Source: Nitratireductor sp. GISD-1A_MAKvit
GTDB lineage: Bacteria > Pseudomonadota > Alphaproteobacteria > Rhizobiales > Rhizobiaceae
Length of the DNA stretch: 64,000 bases
Assembly (NCBI RefSeq): GCF_040819555.1
Contig: NZ_CP161920.1
Span: forward strand, 3,099,001 to 3,163,000
Reading direction: 5' to 3'
Positions 27,969 to 39,800 of the stretch are shown one piece after another. The notes beneath the pieces were generated by a model. The model searched no databases and was not told the origin of the DNA. It was given only the letters and a program-made list of their open reading frames with translations. Each line of letters begins with the position of its first letter. The stretch's first letter is position 1. Position numbers and translations under genes: made by a program.

Positions 27969-29177
27969 TCATGCGGGTTGTCCATTGCGCTCCTCAATTC
28001 TCACACTCAGGCTGTCGGCCAGCCGGACAATGGAGCCGGCAGCGGCTTGCATGCACTGTCGGCGCCGTTCACTGTCGAGCCCGGTTTCGACCGCAGCGAG
28101 AACGCACTCTCGGATATCGCGCACGCTTCCTGTGTGCGCGGAAACGAAAAAGGGTTCACGCCCGACCAGGCGAAAGAACGATTCCACTTTCTGATCCCAG
28201 CCTATGCCCACGGGCGGAACATTGAGCGCATAGGCCGAAATACAGGCGTGCAGCCGATGACCGGCCATGGCATCGAGACTGCTGACAAGTGCGACCAGCT
28301 CGCGGGGAGCAACCGGCCTCGGCGCAAACGTGCACCGCCCCGGATTCCGGGAGGCAAAGGCCGACATCCGGTGCCGGATGCGATCCAGAAAGGAAGCATC
28401 TTCCACCGCACCATTGGTGAAGAACAAAACATCACAGCCCGCATCCACAAGCCCTTCTGCCAGAGCGCGGTATCCATCCATCGTGCCAAGCAGATGTCCT
28501 CTCCCGGCCCCGCCCCCGTGTCGCTGCAGGACCAGGGGATGCGTGACACAAAGCCCGACCACCGGACGCTCCCGATGCCTCCCCCGATGCGCACGCCCTG
28601 CCAGTGTGAGCGCGGGATCGGGGGCAATCGAGGCCTCGGGGCCCTCGCTGAAATGCATTCTCCAATTGTGCATCGCACCATCGTCCCGTACCGAGACATG
28701 AAAGACGTCGCAGGCTTGCAGCCGCCCGAACAGGTTGGCAGCCCGCCGCGACCAGGCGCGGCTGACACCGACCGCAAAAATGCCGACAGGACGTTGTTCC
28801 TCCCGGCACAGTTCCAGGACCTGCGCGATCTTCAACGGGAAGTTCAGATCATCATCCTGGAAGAGATTGCCGCCTCCGATAATCACCGCATCGGCCCGGG
28901 AGATCTTGCGCCGCCAGAGAGTGCGAAGCACTGCCAGTCTCGATCCGATCGCGCGCTCCACCACCATCCGGCGGATGGGCGGAGGCATGGTCTGCAGTAG
29001 GCGCAAGGCTTGCGAACGACGGGCATCCTGAGCCCCGTAGGCCGTGCGACCTGCCAGATCCACGGTTTCGATCCGAGCACCCGGCAGCGCGATCCCCAGT
29101 TGTCGTTCAAGGCATTCGGCCAGAATTCCGTCCCCCAGATTGGGGCTGTATCGAACATTGAAGATGACGATCTTCAT
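27969..29177 (-). CDS. Polysaccharide pyruvyl transferase family protein
   Basis: A 402-residue protein of the CsaB/ExoV type. Visible features are NVRYSPNLGDGILAECLE at the N-terminus, VIIGGGNLFQDDD, and the C-terminal AMAGHRLHACISAYALNVP. These enzymes add a pyruvate ketal from phosphoenolpyruvate to sugars of surface polysaccharides. The ATG overlaps the stop of the polymerase gene (ATGA), so the two are translated together and likely act on one polymer. The 290 bases between it and the Crp-type gene show no feature. Confidence 0.88.
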   Translation of the reverse strand: MKIVIFNVRYSPNLGDGILAECLERQLGIALPGARIETVDLAGRTAYGAQDARRSQALRLLQTMPPPIRRMVVERAIGSRLAVLRTLWRRKISRADAVIIGGGNLFQDDDLNFPLKIAQVLELCREEQRPVGIFAVGVSRAWSRRAANLFGRLQACDVFHVSVRDDGAMHNWRMHFSEGPEASIAPDPALTLAGRAHRGRHRERPVVGLCVTHPLVLQRHGGGAGRGHLLGTMDGYRALAEGLVDAGCDVLFFTNGAVEDASFLDRIRHRMSAFASRNPGRCTFAPRPVAPRELVALVSSLDAMAGHRLHACISAYALNVPPVGIGWDQKVESFFRLVGREPFFVSAHTGSVRDIRECVLAAVETGLDSERRRQCMQAAAGSIVRLADSLSVRIEERNGQPA

Positions 29178-30583
29178 TGCACCGCCCCCACTCCCACCGG
29201 CGAGAAACGTTTTCTCTCAGCAGCACCTTGACGCAGTGCGGCAGCGCTGCCCGACAGAACGAAAAAGAGAAGTCCCAGATCGTAGACCGTTCCTGAAATC
29301 ATCGCTTCGCACAGCCCCGCGAACACACCCGCCTTGGCCGCCCGCATCGTCGTGTGCTCCAGAACCCCGCCGGTGCTTTTCATCATCAGCGTGTTTCCGA
29401 CAAAAAGGGTGAACAGCAGAGTGCCGATCAATCCGACATTGGACAGAAGCACGAGCGCATAGCTCGAGGCGCGTGCGCTACCCAGCCCCGCTCCCCATCC
29501 CCACGTATCCAGAAAGACCTGAAAAGCCACAGCATTCCATTGCATGCGCTCACGCGCAGAGTGGCTGTTGATCTTTGAATAAAGCGTCTCATCCAGAAAC
29601 GCCTGCACGGACCTGGCAAATTCGGGCATCAGCACGAGGACCAGCGTGACGCACAGCGGCACGGCAAGAAGTGCCAGCGCAATGGCGGCAGGCAGACCGG
29701 TGGCATGCTTTCCATAGGTCGCCGGCAGTGCCCGCCAGAACAGAAAGACCATCACCATGGCAAGGCTGAGCAGCGCCGTCGTGGAGGTTGACAGAAGGAG
29801 CGCCAGAAAAAGCAGACAGGCAATCAGGCCGGTTGCCATCCTGCGCATACGGTCGATCCAGAGGCTGGCCGTGAAGGCAAACAGAACGATGGTGAAGCCG
29901 GCAAAGGCCGAGGCTTCGGGAAACGTACCGGATATCCGTTTGAACCCAGCCTTCTCAGACCCGGTCAAGAGGGCATAATTGGCGGTGCGAATGAAATCCA
30001 GAAAATGAGCCGTACCGGTTCGATACGTCACCACGTCGAGAAGCGCAAAGACGAGATTGACGACGCCAAGAAACAGCATCGCGTTGACCACGTCGCGCGC
30101 GGTGCCACCGCATTTGAGATAGGCATAGGTGAAAGCAAAGCAGAAGAGCCCCCCCAGCGCATAGATCGTCTGGGTGATGTTGTTGCTGGAGAATGACAAT
30201 GGCGTGAGATCGATGATGCGATGGCCGACGGAGGATCGCAGCACGATCATCGTTTCCGTCACGCCCTCCATCAGACGGGGCAGAAAAAGAGCCGAAAACA
30301 CCCCATAAACCGTGAGCAGCAGCAACCAGATGCCGGGTGATGCCGAAGACACCGCCGAAAAAACAGGCTTCTCGCCAAACGCCATGAATAAACGCAGGCA
30401 ATAAAAGGCGAGCAGGAGACTGGGAACGAGAATCGAAGCACCGCCGAGACCTGGCACTGCAAATGCGGCTGCAGCGCCAAAAAGTGTCGAGACAACGATG
30501 ACATAAAAGGCCAGCCGAGGCGGTGACACAAGCACGACCGCCCCCAGAATCAACGATAAAAAACCCAGCAACTCGATGCGCAT
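29174..30583 (-). CDS. O-antigen ligase / polysaccharide polymerase-like membrane protein
   Basis: A 469-residue protein with about 11-12 hydrophobic helices and a large loop with features of Wzy/WaaL-type proteins: RISGTFPEASAFAGFTIVLF and NSHSARERMQWNAVAFQVFL, followed by TWGWGAGLGSARASS. Such proteins polymerise repeat units on the outer face of the inner membrane (ExoQ in succinoglycan). Coupled translation with a pyruvyltransferase supports exopolysaccharide polymerisation. Its divergent neighbour is a GH16 glucanase. Confidence 0.82.
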   Translation of the reverse strand: MRIELLGFLSLILGAVVLVSPPRLAFYVIVVSTLFGAAAAFAVPGLGGASILVPSLLLAFYCLRLFMAFGEKPVFSAVSSASPGIWLLLLTVYGVFSALFLPRLMEGVTETMIVLRSSVGHRIIDLTPLSFSSNNITQTIYALGGLFCFAFTYAYLKCGGTARDVVNAMLFLGVVNLVFALLDVVTYRTGTAHFLDFIRTANYALLTGSEKAGFKRISGTFPEASAFAGFTIVLFAFTASLWIDRMRRMATGLIACLLFLALLLSTSTTALLSLAMVMVFLFWRALPATYGKHATGLPAAIALALLAVPLCVTLVLVLMPEFARSVQAFLDETLYSKINSHSARERMQWNAVAFQVFLDTWGWGAGLGSARASSYALVLLSNVGLIGTLLFTLFVGNTLMMKSTGGVLEHTTMRAAKAGVFAGLCEAMISGTVYDLGLLFFVLSGSAAALRQGAAERKRFSPVGVGAVQ

Positions 30584-30755
30584 GATGCGCCTCGCCCTTT
30601 AGCCGCAGAGACGGCACAAACCCGGCTAATGATACCACGCAAGCGGCGGAGCGTCCCGCTTTGCCGGTTACCACTTATGGCCAGTGGGGCGGCATTTGGC
30701 TGAGTACCTGGAAAAAGCAGGGCAATGCTACGCTTCCTGACAGGAGGTATCTGCC

Positions 30756-31619
30756 GTGTCATTCGCCACAGGAAAACCGCCTCATCTGTCACGCCGGCGC
30801 GCACTCGTCGGCGGCGCGGCGGTTTTGGCCATGTCTCTTGTCACTGCATTTGTGCCCGGCTCATCCCTCGCCGGGGATCAACTCCCAACCCAGTCTGACA
30901 TGTTGAATGTGGAGACAATGGAAATCTCCTTCAACGAGGATTTCGCCACGCTCGACGTCTCTGCCTGGGGACCCGGCACGCGCTGGATCGCGCACACGCC
31001 CTGGGCAGGAGACTTCGGCGGTGCGCGCTTTGCCAATCCCGATGAGCGCTCTCCTTTCAGGATCGTGGACGGCAAGCTTCACATTGAGGCGAAACGCGAC
31101 CCGGAAGGCGACTGGCAATCGGGACTGCTTGCCTCGGTGGACGCGGATGGCAACGGGTTCTCGCAGCAGTATGGCTATTTCGAAATGCGTGCCCGATTGC
31201 CCGAGGGGCCGGGAGTCTGGCCGGCATTCTGGCTTATCGGCAGGGATCGCTCGAAGGCCACGGCCGAAATCGACGTGATCGAGTTCTATGGCGACAAACC
31301 CGAGGGCTATTCCTCCGTGGTCCATGTCTGGCATCGCGACGGGCGCCACTACTCCCGCTTTCATCGCAACGCGGTCTTCGTCGAAGCACGCCCTGGTGCG
31401 TTTCACACCTATGGCGTGAAAGTGGATCCGGGCTGGATCCGTTTTTACTTCAACCGTGAATTCGTCTGGAAGACCGAGACACAGCCCGAACACAGGCAAC
31501 CGCTCTACATCCTGCTCAACCTGGCTCTGGTCGACGGGCCCACAAAAGACGACACTCCGGACCCCTCGCACATGATCGTCGACTATGTGCGGGCCTACCG
31601 CCTCGACCGAGATCTCTAA
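30756..31619 (+). CDS. Secreted GH16 family beta-glucanase (ExoK-like)
   Basis: A 287-residue protein starting at a GTG (CAGGAGGT seven bases upstream). The N-terminus has a twin-arginine pattern (LSRRRALVGGAAVLAMS) followed by a hydrophobic stretch, so Tat export is likely. The catalytic motif AEIDVIEF (ExDxxE) is intact, with GYFEMRARLPEGPGVWPAFW before it and YILLNLALVDG near the end. GH16 enzymes cleave beta-1,3/1,4 glucans or galactans; in exo clusters ExoK trims newly made polymer. It is the likely processing enzyme for this locus. Confidence 0.92.
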   Translation: MSFATGKPPHLSRRRALVGGAAVLAMSLVTAFVPGSSLAGDQLPTQSDMLNVETMEISFNEDFATLDVSAWGPGTRWIAHTPWAGDFGGARFANPDERSPFRIVDGKLHIEAKRDPEGDWQSGLLASVDADGNGFSQQYGYFEMRARLPEGPGVWPAFWLIGRDRSKATAEIDVIEFYGDKPEGYSSVVHVWHRDGRHYSRFHRNAVFVEARPGAFHTYGVKVDPGWIRFYFNREFVWKTETQPEHRQPLYILLNLALVDGPTKDDTPDPSHMIVDYVRAYRLDRDL

Positions 31620-31866
31620 TGCTTTGGGATAGGCACTGTCCTTCGCCCGCCCCTTACCCCACCGAATGGTCTATCCGCGTGAAAGCACCAGGCATCCCCC
31701 CGGTCCGCACATCATCCAGATGGCCATCTGTCTCTTTGTCGGTGGGCGTGAAATCCTTCTCTTCGAAGGCATGAGAACCAATTCTTTCCTGCGCCTCCCC
31801 TATAATCAGAGAGCGTTTTCGGATGCTTGAAACATAGGCGCGGGCTTTTTCGGGCGGGGCGTCTAC

Positions 31867-33804
31867 ATGCATCACAATCAGCAACACGCCGAGCGATCCG
31901 GCCACATTGGCGCCGGCACCGCCACACGGCCAGCGGCGCGGCGCGCCTATGACCGCGACGTGGCAGTGCATCACATCGTCGCCGGGATCGCCGGCACCAG
32001 ACCCGACGCAACGGCCATCTCGTTCGACGGTGTGGAGATGACGTATGGCACACTCGAGCGAACGACCTCGGAACTCGCCGCGCGTCTCATCGCCATGGGA
32101 GTGCGCAAGGGGGACATTGTCGGCCTTCTTCTGCCGCGCGCTCTGAAAACGCTGATCGCCAAGCTGGCGGTCCTGAAGGCAGGGGCGGCCTATGCCCCCT
32201 TCGACCCCGCCTATCCGGTGGAGCATCTCTCCTACATGACCCGGGACTGTGCGCCGCGTGCACTCATGACAGACCGCGAAAGCGCCTCGCTCGCAGCCGG
32301 TCTGCCGGTGGCGACTGATCGGCTTGTCGACATAGACCTGGCGCTTGCCACTCAGACCGGTGGGGAGACGGCTGCGGCGTTTCCGTCCGTTGGCGGCGGC
32401 GATGCCGCCTATGTGATGTACACGTCTGGTTCAACGGGGCGTCCAAAGGGTGTGGTCATTCCGCACCGCGGCATCCAGCGGCTTGTATGCGACCAGAATT
32501 TTGTCGACTTCCGCCCGGATGACGTGGTGCTGCATACGGCGACAATCTCCTTCGATGCCGCCACATTCGAGATCTGGGGCGCGCTTTTGAACGGGGCGCG
32601 GCTGGCTGGCATCGGCGACCGCACGCTCTCCATGCCGCGCATTGCCGAAACGATCGGAAAGGAGCGCGTCTCGGTGATGCTGCTCACCACCGGGCTCTTC
32701 AACCTCCTGGTCGATCATTCCGGCGGCAAGCTCAACTCGCTGCGGCATGTCCTCTTCGGAGGTGAAGTGGCATCCGCCGATCATGCGCGGAGATTTCTCG
32801 CCGCTCATCCGACATGCCGCCTGACCAATGCCTATGGGCCGACGGAAGTCACCGTCATTGCCTCGACCTTCGACATTCCGGCCGACCTGCAGGACGACAC
32901 GGTGCCCATCGGTTATTCCATCGCCAATAACGGTCTTCACATTCTCGGTGATGATCTCAGCGAGCTTCCGCCAGGGCGGGAAGGCCAGCTTGCGGTTTCC
33001 GGCGACGGGCTCGCCATCGGCTATCTGAACCGCCCGGAGCTGACGCAGGAACGCTTCGTCACAATCACCGCAAAGAATGGCGAGAGCCTGCGCTGCTATC
33101 TGACGGGCGACATGGCGGTGATGGACCCTGACGGGCTCCTGCATTTTCGCGGCCGCCGCGACCGGCAGGTGAAAATCGACGGCAAACGTATCGAGCTCGA
33201 TGAGATCGAGACCGCGCTGCGTCGTGACAGCCATCTGGCCGATGCGGTGGTCGAGTGTCATCAGGCCGGATCGGCAAGGCGGCTGATCGCCTATCTTCGC
33301 CCGCACACGATGAACGGGCATGACGAAGGGGACTTCGCCGCCGCCGTTCTCGGGCGGCTGAAGGGCGTATTGCCGGCGCATATGGTGCCGGGGCGGGCCA
33401 TCGTTCTGCAGGAATTCCCCATGAACCGTGCCGGGAAGGTTGACCGCTCCCGCCTGCCGGCTCCGAGCGAAGCACAGGCGCCAGAGGCAGCGCCGGCAGA
33501 AGGAATGGAAGCCCTCATCGCGCGGCACTGGCGCCGGGTGCTCGGTACCGAAAATTTCGGCCCGGATCAGAACTTTTTCGACCTCGGCGGGACATCCATG
33601 CAGCTCATGCGCGTGCATGCGGCGCTTGAAGAGGAGCTTGGCCGCAGCATCGATGTGGTGAGCGTATTCCAACACCCGAAGATCCGCAGTCTGGCGGCCT
33701 TCCTCGAGAAAGCGCCGGACAGTCTCCAGAAGACCGCCGCAACACAAAGCCGCGCCGCTCGGCAGAGAGAGGTCATGTCACAATTCCGCCGGAGCAGACG
33801 ATGA
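31867..33804 (+). CDS. NRPS loading module: adenylation domain plus carrier protein
   Basis: A 645-residue two-domain protein. The adenylation domain (about 35-510) shows YTSGSTGRPKG, NAYGPTE, YLTGD, RRDRQVKIDGKRIEL and NRAGKVDR. The carrier domain (about 525-595) has NFFDLGGTS with the phosphopantetheine serine at 577. There is no condensation domain, so it is a starter module. By alignment with GrsA the pocket reads about D-A-F-L-L-G-A-V-I, a hydrophobic code I cannot match to one amino acid. The stop overlaps the start of the PKS-NRPS gene (ATGA). The 250 bases upstream contain no gene and probably hold the operon promoter, unless transcription reads through from the GH16 gene. Confidence 0.92.
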   Translation: MHHNQQHAERSGHIGAGTATRPAARRAYDRDVAVHHIVAGIAGTRPDATAISFDGVEMTYGTLERTTSELAARLIAMGVRKGDIVGLLLPRALKTLIAKLAVLKAGAAYAPFDPAYPVEHLSYMTRDCAPRALMTDRESASLAAGLPVATDRLVDIDLALATQTGGETAAAFPSVGGGDAAYVMYTSGSTGRPKGVVIPHRGIQRLVCDQNFVDFRPDDVVLHTATISFDAATFEIWGALLNGARLAGIGDRTLSMPRIAETIGKERVSVMLLTTGLFNLLVDHSGGKLNSLRHVLFGGEVASADHARRFLAAHPTCRLTNAYGPTEVTVIASTFDIPADLQDDTVPIGYSIANNGLHILGDDLSELPPGREGQLAVSGDGLAIGYLNRPELTQERFVTITAKNGESLRCYLTGDMAVMDPDGLLHFRGRRDRQVKIDGKRIELDEIETALRRDSHLADAVVECHQAGSARRLIAYLRPHTMNGHDEGDFAAAVLGRLKGVLPAHMVPGRAIVLQEFPMNRAGKVDRSRLPAPSEAQAPEAAPAEGMEALIARHWRRVLGTENFGPDQNFFDLGGTSMQLMRVHAALEEELGRSIDVVSVFQHPKIRSLAAFLEKAPDSLQKTAATQSRAARQREVMSQFRRSRR

Positions 33805-36800
33805 ACGAGCGCATCCCGATGACTCCCGGGCCGATGGAACCCGTAACGGAACTGGATGAGGGCATCGGCAGCGTTGCCATCATCGGCATGGCCGGGCGCT
33901 TTCCCGGTGCGCCCTCGGTCGATGCGCTGTGGCAGATGGTGCGCGAGGGACGTCACGCCTTCCGCACCTTTGCAGCCGACGAAATCGAGGACGCTTATGA
34001 CGAGGCGACGCGCGCCTCGCCAGACTATGTGCCCTCCCGCCCCTGTCTGGACGATGTGGGCATGTTCGATGCGGAATTCTTCGGCATGTATCCGCGCGAA
34101 GCGGCGGTGCTCGACCCGCAGTTCCGGCTGTTTCTGGAAATCTGCTGGGAAGCGCTGGAAAGTGCGGGCTGCGATCCCTTTGGCGCGAAACAGTCGATCG
34201 GCGTTTTCGCGGGCTCGGCAATGAGCACCTATCTCATCAACAACATCCTGTCCGACCGGAAAAAGGCCGAATCCTTCACCTCCGGCTATCAGGTCGACAT
34301 GTTCAACGAACTGGTCGGCGCCATCAACGACACGCTGGCGACGCGTGTTGCCTACAAGCTCGACCTGAAAGGGCCGGCCTTCACCATCCAGTCGGCCTGT
34401 TCCACATCGCTTCTGGCCGTGACGCAGGCCTGCCAGAACCTTCTGACCTATGGCTGCGACATGGCGCTGGCCGGCGGTGTGTCGATCTCGGTGCCGCAGA
34501 AACGCGGCTACATCCACATGGAAGGCGGCATGGTTTCGCCGGACGGTTTCTGCCGGCCCTTCGATGCGCAGGCAGGCGGCACGGTTTTCGGCAGCGGCGC
34601 CGGCGTGGTGCTTCTCAAGCGGCTTGAAGACGCCATCGAGGATGGCGACACGACCCATGCCGTCATTCGCGGCTATGGCGTCAACAATGATGGCGCGGAC
34701 AAGGTGGGCTACACCGCACCCAGCGTTTCGGGACAGGGCCGACGCCATTGCGGCAGCCCTTGCAAGTGCCGGCATCGACCCCGAGAGCATCGGCTATGTG
34801 GAATGCCACGGCACTGCCACGCCGCTCGGCGATCCCATCGAGTTCAACGGCCTGATGAACGCTTTTGGCGGCGATTGCGCTGAAGGCCGCTGCGCGCTCG
34901 GCTCCGTGAAAGGCAATATCGGCCATCTGGACGCCGCTGCAGGCGTCACGGGTCTCATCAAGGCGGCACTCGTGGTGCGCGACGGCGAGATTCCGCCGGT
35001 GGCGAATTTCGTATCGCCCAACCCGCATATGACGCTCGACGGCAGTCCGTTCCGTGTCCCCACAAAACTCCAATCGTGGATGGCAGAGGGTGCAAGGCGT
35101 CGCGCCGGTGTCAGCTCGTTCGGCGTCGGCGGCACCAATGTTCATGTGGTGCTCGAACAGGCGCCCGACAGAATTGCTGCTTTGGAAGAGGTGCAAGACA
35201 AACCGCTCATCCTTCCGCTTTCTGCGCGCAACGAGGCGACCCTCGCCGCGATGCACAAGAATTTGGCCGAAGCGCTGCGCGAGAGCACAGAGCCGCTTGC
35301 CACCGTGGCGCACACGCTGCAGCAGGGGCGGCACGCTTTTTCGCACCGAACGGCGGTGGTCGCCCGCACGCGCGATGAAGCGATTGCCGCGCTTGAAGCA
35401 GAACGCCCGATCAGCGGCGAGGCAGCACAGGATGCTCCCCCGGTGATCTTCATGTTTCCCGGACAGGGCGCGCAGCATGTGGGCATGGGCGGCGCGCTTT
35501 ATGAGACCGAACCGGACTTTGCCGAATGGATCGACAAGGGTGCTGATTTCCTTGAGCCTCTGATCGGCCGCGATATTCGCGATTTCATTCGATTGCCAGA
35601 TGGCGACGCGCCAAAAGAGCTTTGCGAAGCACTGCGCGACACGCAGATCGCCCAGCCCGCCCTCTTTCTCGTCGAATACGCGACGGCAAAACTCTGGATG
35701 AGCCGGGGCCTCATGCCTGAAGCCATGATCGGCCACAGCGTTGGCGAGTTCGTTGCCGCCACGCTTTCAGGCACGATGCGCTTCGAAGACGGACTCAGGC
35801 TGGTGGCCGCGCGCGGACGGCTGATGCAGAGCCAGCCCAGGGGAGCCATGGTCTCGGTGCGGGCGGACGCCGAAACCGCAGCAAAGCATCTTTGCGACGG
35901 GGTGGAGATCGCAGCCCTCAACGCACCGGAGCTCAGCGTCATCTCCGGCATGTTCGAGGCGATGGACAAGACCTGCGCGGCGCTTGATGCGGCGGGCATC
36001 GCCTATAGCCGGCTGCACACCTCGCACGCCTTCCATTCGGCCATGATGGATGCGGCTGCCAGGGCGCTCGAGGAAGAGACGGCAAAGGTCGAATACGGTT
36101 CATCCAGCATTCCCTACATCTCCTGCGTAAGCGGTGACTGGCAGACGGACGCACAGGGCGCTTCGCCCGCCTATTGGGCGCGCCACTGCCGCGATGCGGT
36201 GCGCTTTGCCGATGGCATCAAGACCGTCGCGCGCGACCGCAGGCCCGTCTTCATCGAGGTCGGCCCCGGCCGCACGCTTTCTGTCTTCACCGCGCAGACG
36301 CTGAAGCGCGATGACATCGCCGCCATTATCCAGTCCCTGCCCGAACACGACCGCGCATCCTTTGGTGAAGAAGTCTTTGCCGAAGCCCATGCGCGGTCGT
36401 GGATCGCCGGCTGCGGGCTCGACTGGCCGACCCTGCCACAGACGGTTCAGCGGAAAATCCCGCTGCCGACCTATCCCTTCCAGCGCCAGTTGCACTGGAT
36501 CGACGCACCGACGCCGGAGAACCGGGCGCATGCGGCTCTTCCCAATCCGCTGCCCGGAACGCCGGTACAGGCAATCTCGACAGACGGAATGAGCCCAATG
36601 AATGCTGCACCCTCGACAATCGACCGGCGCGCCACGCTGGAACGCGCCCTGACCGCCCTGCTCTCTGAGCTTTCAGGCGAAGACCTGCCAGACGATGCAG
36701 CGGGAGCGACCTTTCTGGAGCTAGGCTTCGATTCCCTCTTCATTGGCCAGTTCGCGCAGAAGGTGGAGAAGGAATACAGGATCAAGCTCTCCTTCCGCGA

Positions 36801-39800
36801 ACTGCTCGGCAACATTCCGACCGTTCATGAACTGGCGCGACACCTCGACACCGAACTGCCGGCGGACGCCGTGCAGGCGGTGTCTCCCCCTCCGGTGGCT
36901 CAGGTCCCCCCCACGCCGGACGTCGCGTCTGCTGCGCCATCTTCAGTGGCGAATGGAACCCCACAGGCACCTCATGGGCTCGAGGCGCTTTTCCAGTCCC
37001 AATTGCAGATGGCGCAGCAACTTTTTGCGCAGCAATTTGCGGCAATACAGTCGCTCGGGAGTTCAAACCCGATGGCAGCGCCACCGGCCGCACCGCAGGC
37101 TTCCTCCGTATCGGCACCCACGCCAGCCCCGGGAGCCAGCAGCAGCGACAGCGAAATCGGTGGCGGGCGCATCCGGTTGTTCAAACCGGGCGTGCAGACC
37201 GGTGAACAGGAACTCACAAAGGAAAATCGCGCCTTCATCAATGATCTGGTTGCCCGCTATTGCGAGAAGAACGCGCGGTCCAAAGCGTTCACGCAGGAGC
37301 ACCGGCCGCAGCTGGCCGATCCGCGCGCGGCCTCCGGCTTTCGCGCCGACTGGAAGGAACTGGTATTTCCGATAGTCTCCGATCGCTCGAAGGGATCGCG
37401 CATCTGGGATATCGATGGCAATGAATATATCGATCTCGTGAACGGCATGGGGCAAACCGCCTTCGGCCACGCCCCCGATTTCGTGGTCGAGGCGATCCGC
37501 GCCCAGACCGACAGGGGCTTCGCAATCGGCCCGCAGACACCGCTCGCCGGCGAGGTGGCGGACCTGATCAGCGAACTGACCGGGCACAGCCGCGTCACCT
37601 TCTGCAACACCGGATCGGAAGCCGTGATGGCCGCCATGCGGGTTGCGCGCACGGTGACGGGCCGCGACCGCATCGTCGTTTTCGGCAATGACTATCACGG
37701 CCAGTTCGACGAGGTTCTGGTCAAGGGCCACAACCGTGCGGGACAGCATCGCACCTTGCCCATTGCCGCCGGCATTCCGGCAGGCTCCCTGTCGAACATC
37801 ACGGTTCTGCCCTATGGCGCGCCAGAGAGCCTCGATTGGATCCGCGCCAATGCGGACGATCTTGCGGCCGTCATCATCGAGCCGGTGCAAAGCCGCCATC
37901 CGGAGCTGCAGCCGGTCGAATTCGTGCGTGCGCTGCGCGCACTCGCAACGGAACGCGATTTCGCACTGGTCTTCGACGAGGTGGTGACGGGCTTCCGCGT
38001 CGACCCCGGCGGCATGCAGGCCGTGTGGGGCATACGCGGCGACCTCGCCACCTATGGCAAGGTGCTGGGCGGCGGAATGCCGATCGGTGTTCTGGCCGGG
38101 GACAGCCGTTACATGGATGCGCTCGACGGCGGGCTCTGGGATTACGGCGACGACAGCGTTCCCATGGTCGCGCCCACGTTCTTTGCGGGTACGTTCGTGC
38201 GCCATCCCGTGGTGCTGGCGGCGACGCGTGCCGTGCTTGAGCACATCAAGGGTGAAGGCCGCGCACTCTATGACCGGGTGGCCACCCGCACGGAAGCGCT
38301 CGTCACGGAGTTGAACGGCCAGCTTTCGGATCGCGGGCTCGCGACGCAGATCCACGGCTACAAGAGCTGGTTCGTGACAGATTTCAGCAGTGCCGATCCG
38401 CTCGGCGCGCTGTTTTACCCCTATGCGCGGATGCAGGGCCTGCATGTCCAGGACGGCTATCCCTGTTTCCTGACGACCGCGCATTCGGAAGAGGACTTTT
38501 CGCGCATTGCAACGGTCTTCGGCGAGACGCTCGACGCACTTCAGCGGTCCGGAATTCTGATCGCGGGGGAAGATCGGACTGATCGGCCTGCTGCAAGACC
38601 CGCACAAGAAGCTCCGCTGACCGAGGCGCAGAAGGAAATCTGGCTTGCGGCCCAGGCCGGTAACGAAGCCTCCTGCTCCTTCAACGAATCCTTCAATCTC
38701 AAGCTCGATGGCGCGCTGGACGAAGCTGCATTCCGCAAGGCGTTCGATCTTGTCGTTGCGCGACACGATGCGCTTCACATCCGTTTTGCACGCACAGGGG
38801 AGCATTTCGAGGTGATGCCCGACTTCCGCATCGACATGCCGATGACGGAGGTTTCGGATAGCGAAGCACTGGCAAAGATCGTCGAGCGCGAAGCGCGCAC
38901 CCCGTTCGATCTCGTCAATGGCCCGCTGGTGCGCGCAGAACTTGTGCGGCTGTCAGACGACCGGCACGTGCTTTTACTCACGGCCCATCACATCGTTTGC
39001 GATGGCTGGTCGGCGAACGTTCTGATCGAAGAGCTGGCAACGGCCTATAGAGCGCTCGCGCAGGGTGAAACGCCTGACCTGCCACCGGCACTGGCTTTCT
39101 CGAGCTATGCGCAGACGCGCGCAAGCCGGGCTAAGGACGATGAAGAGACGGAGCGGTTCTGGCTCTCGCAATTCGAGACCGTGCCGGACCTGCCGGACAT
39201 GCCAACCGACCGGCCGCGCCCAGAACAGCGCAGCTTTGCCGGCGGGACCGTCACCGCTTATATCGACAGCCATGTCTACAGGCGGCTTAAAAAGGCCGGG
39301 GCGAAGAACGGCGCGACGCTGTTTTCCACGCTGCTCGCAGCCATGCAGGTGATGATCGCGCGGCTTTCAGGCAGCGACGACATCGTGATCGCCGTGCCTT
39401 CGGCAGGCCAGAGCCTGCTTGATGACGAAACGCTGGTCGGCCATTGCGTCAATCTTCTGCCCCTGCGGCAGACGCTCAACGATAAACGCTCCTTCGCCGA
39501 GCATTTGAAGGACACGCAGCAACTGGTTCTTCAGGCTTTCGAGCATCAGGACTTCACCTATGGAACGCTGGTGCGGAAGCTTGGCCTGAAGCGCGATCCC
39601 AGCCGCCTGCCCCTGACCGAAATCCAGTTCAATCTGGAGCGGGTGACGAAGGGAATGGATTTTGGCGGGCTTGCCGCCGAGGTGACACCCAATCCGAAAG
39701 CATTTTCGAATTTCGACATGTTCGCCAACATGATCGAAAGCGAGGACGGCATTCGCATCGATGTCGACTACAATGGCGACGTGTTCGATCCGGAAACCAT

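Noticed and set aside
37063..38805. A 580-residue minus-strand open frame inside the PKS-NRPS gene
   Set aside because: It is antisense to strongly conserved aminotransferase and ACP domains, has no recognisable domain, and such frames are common in high-GC DNA.
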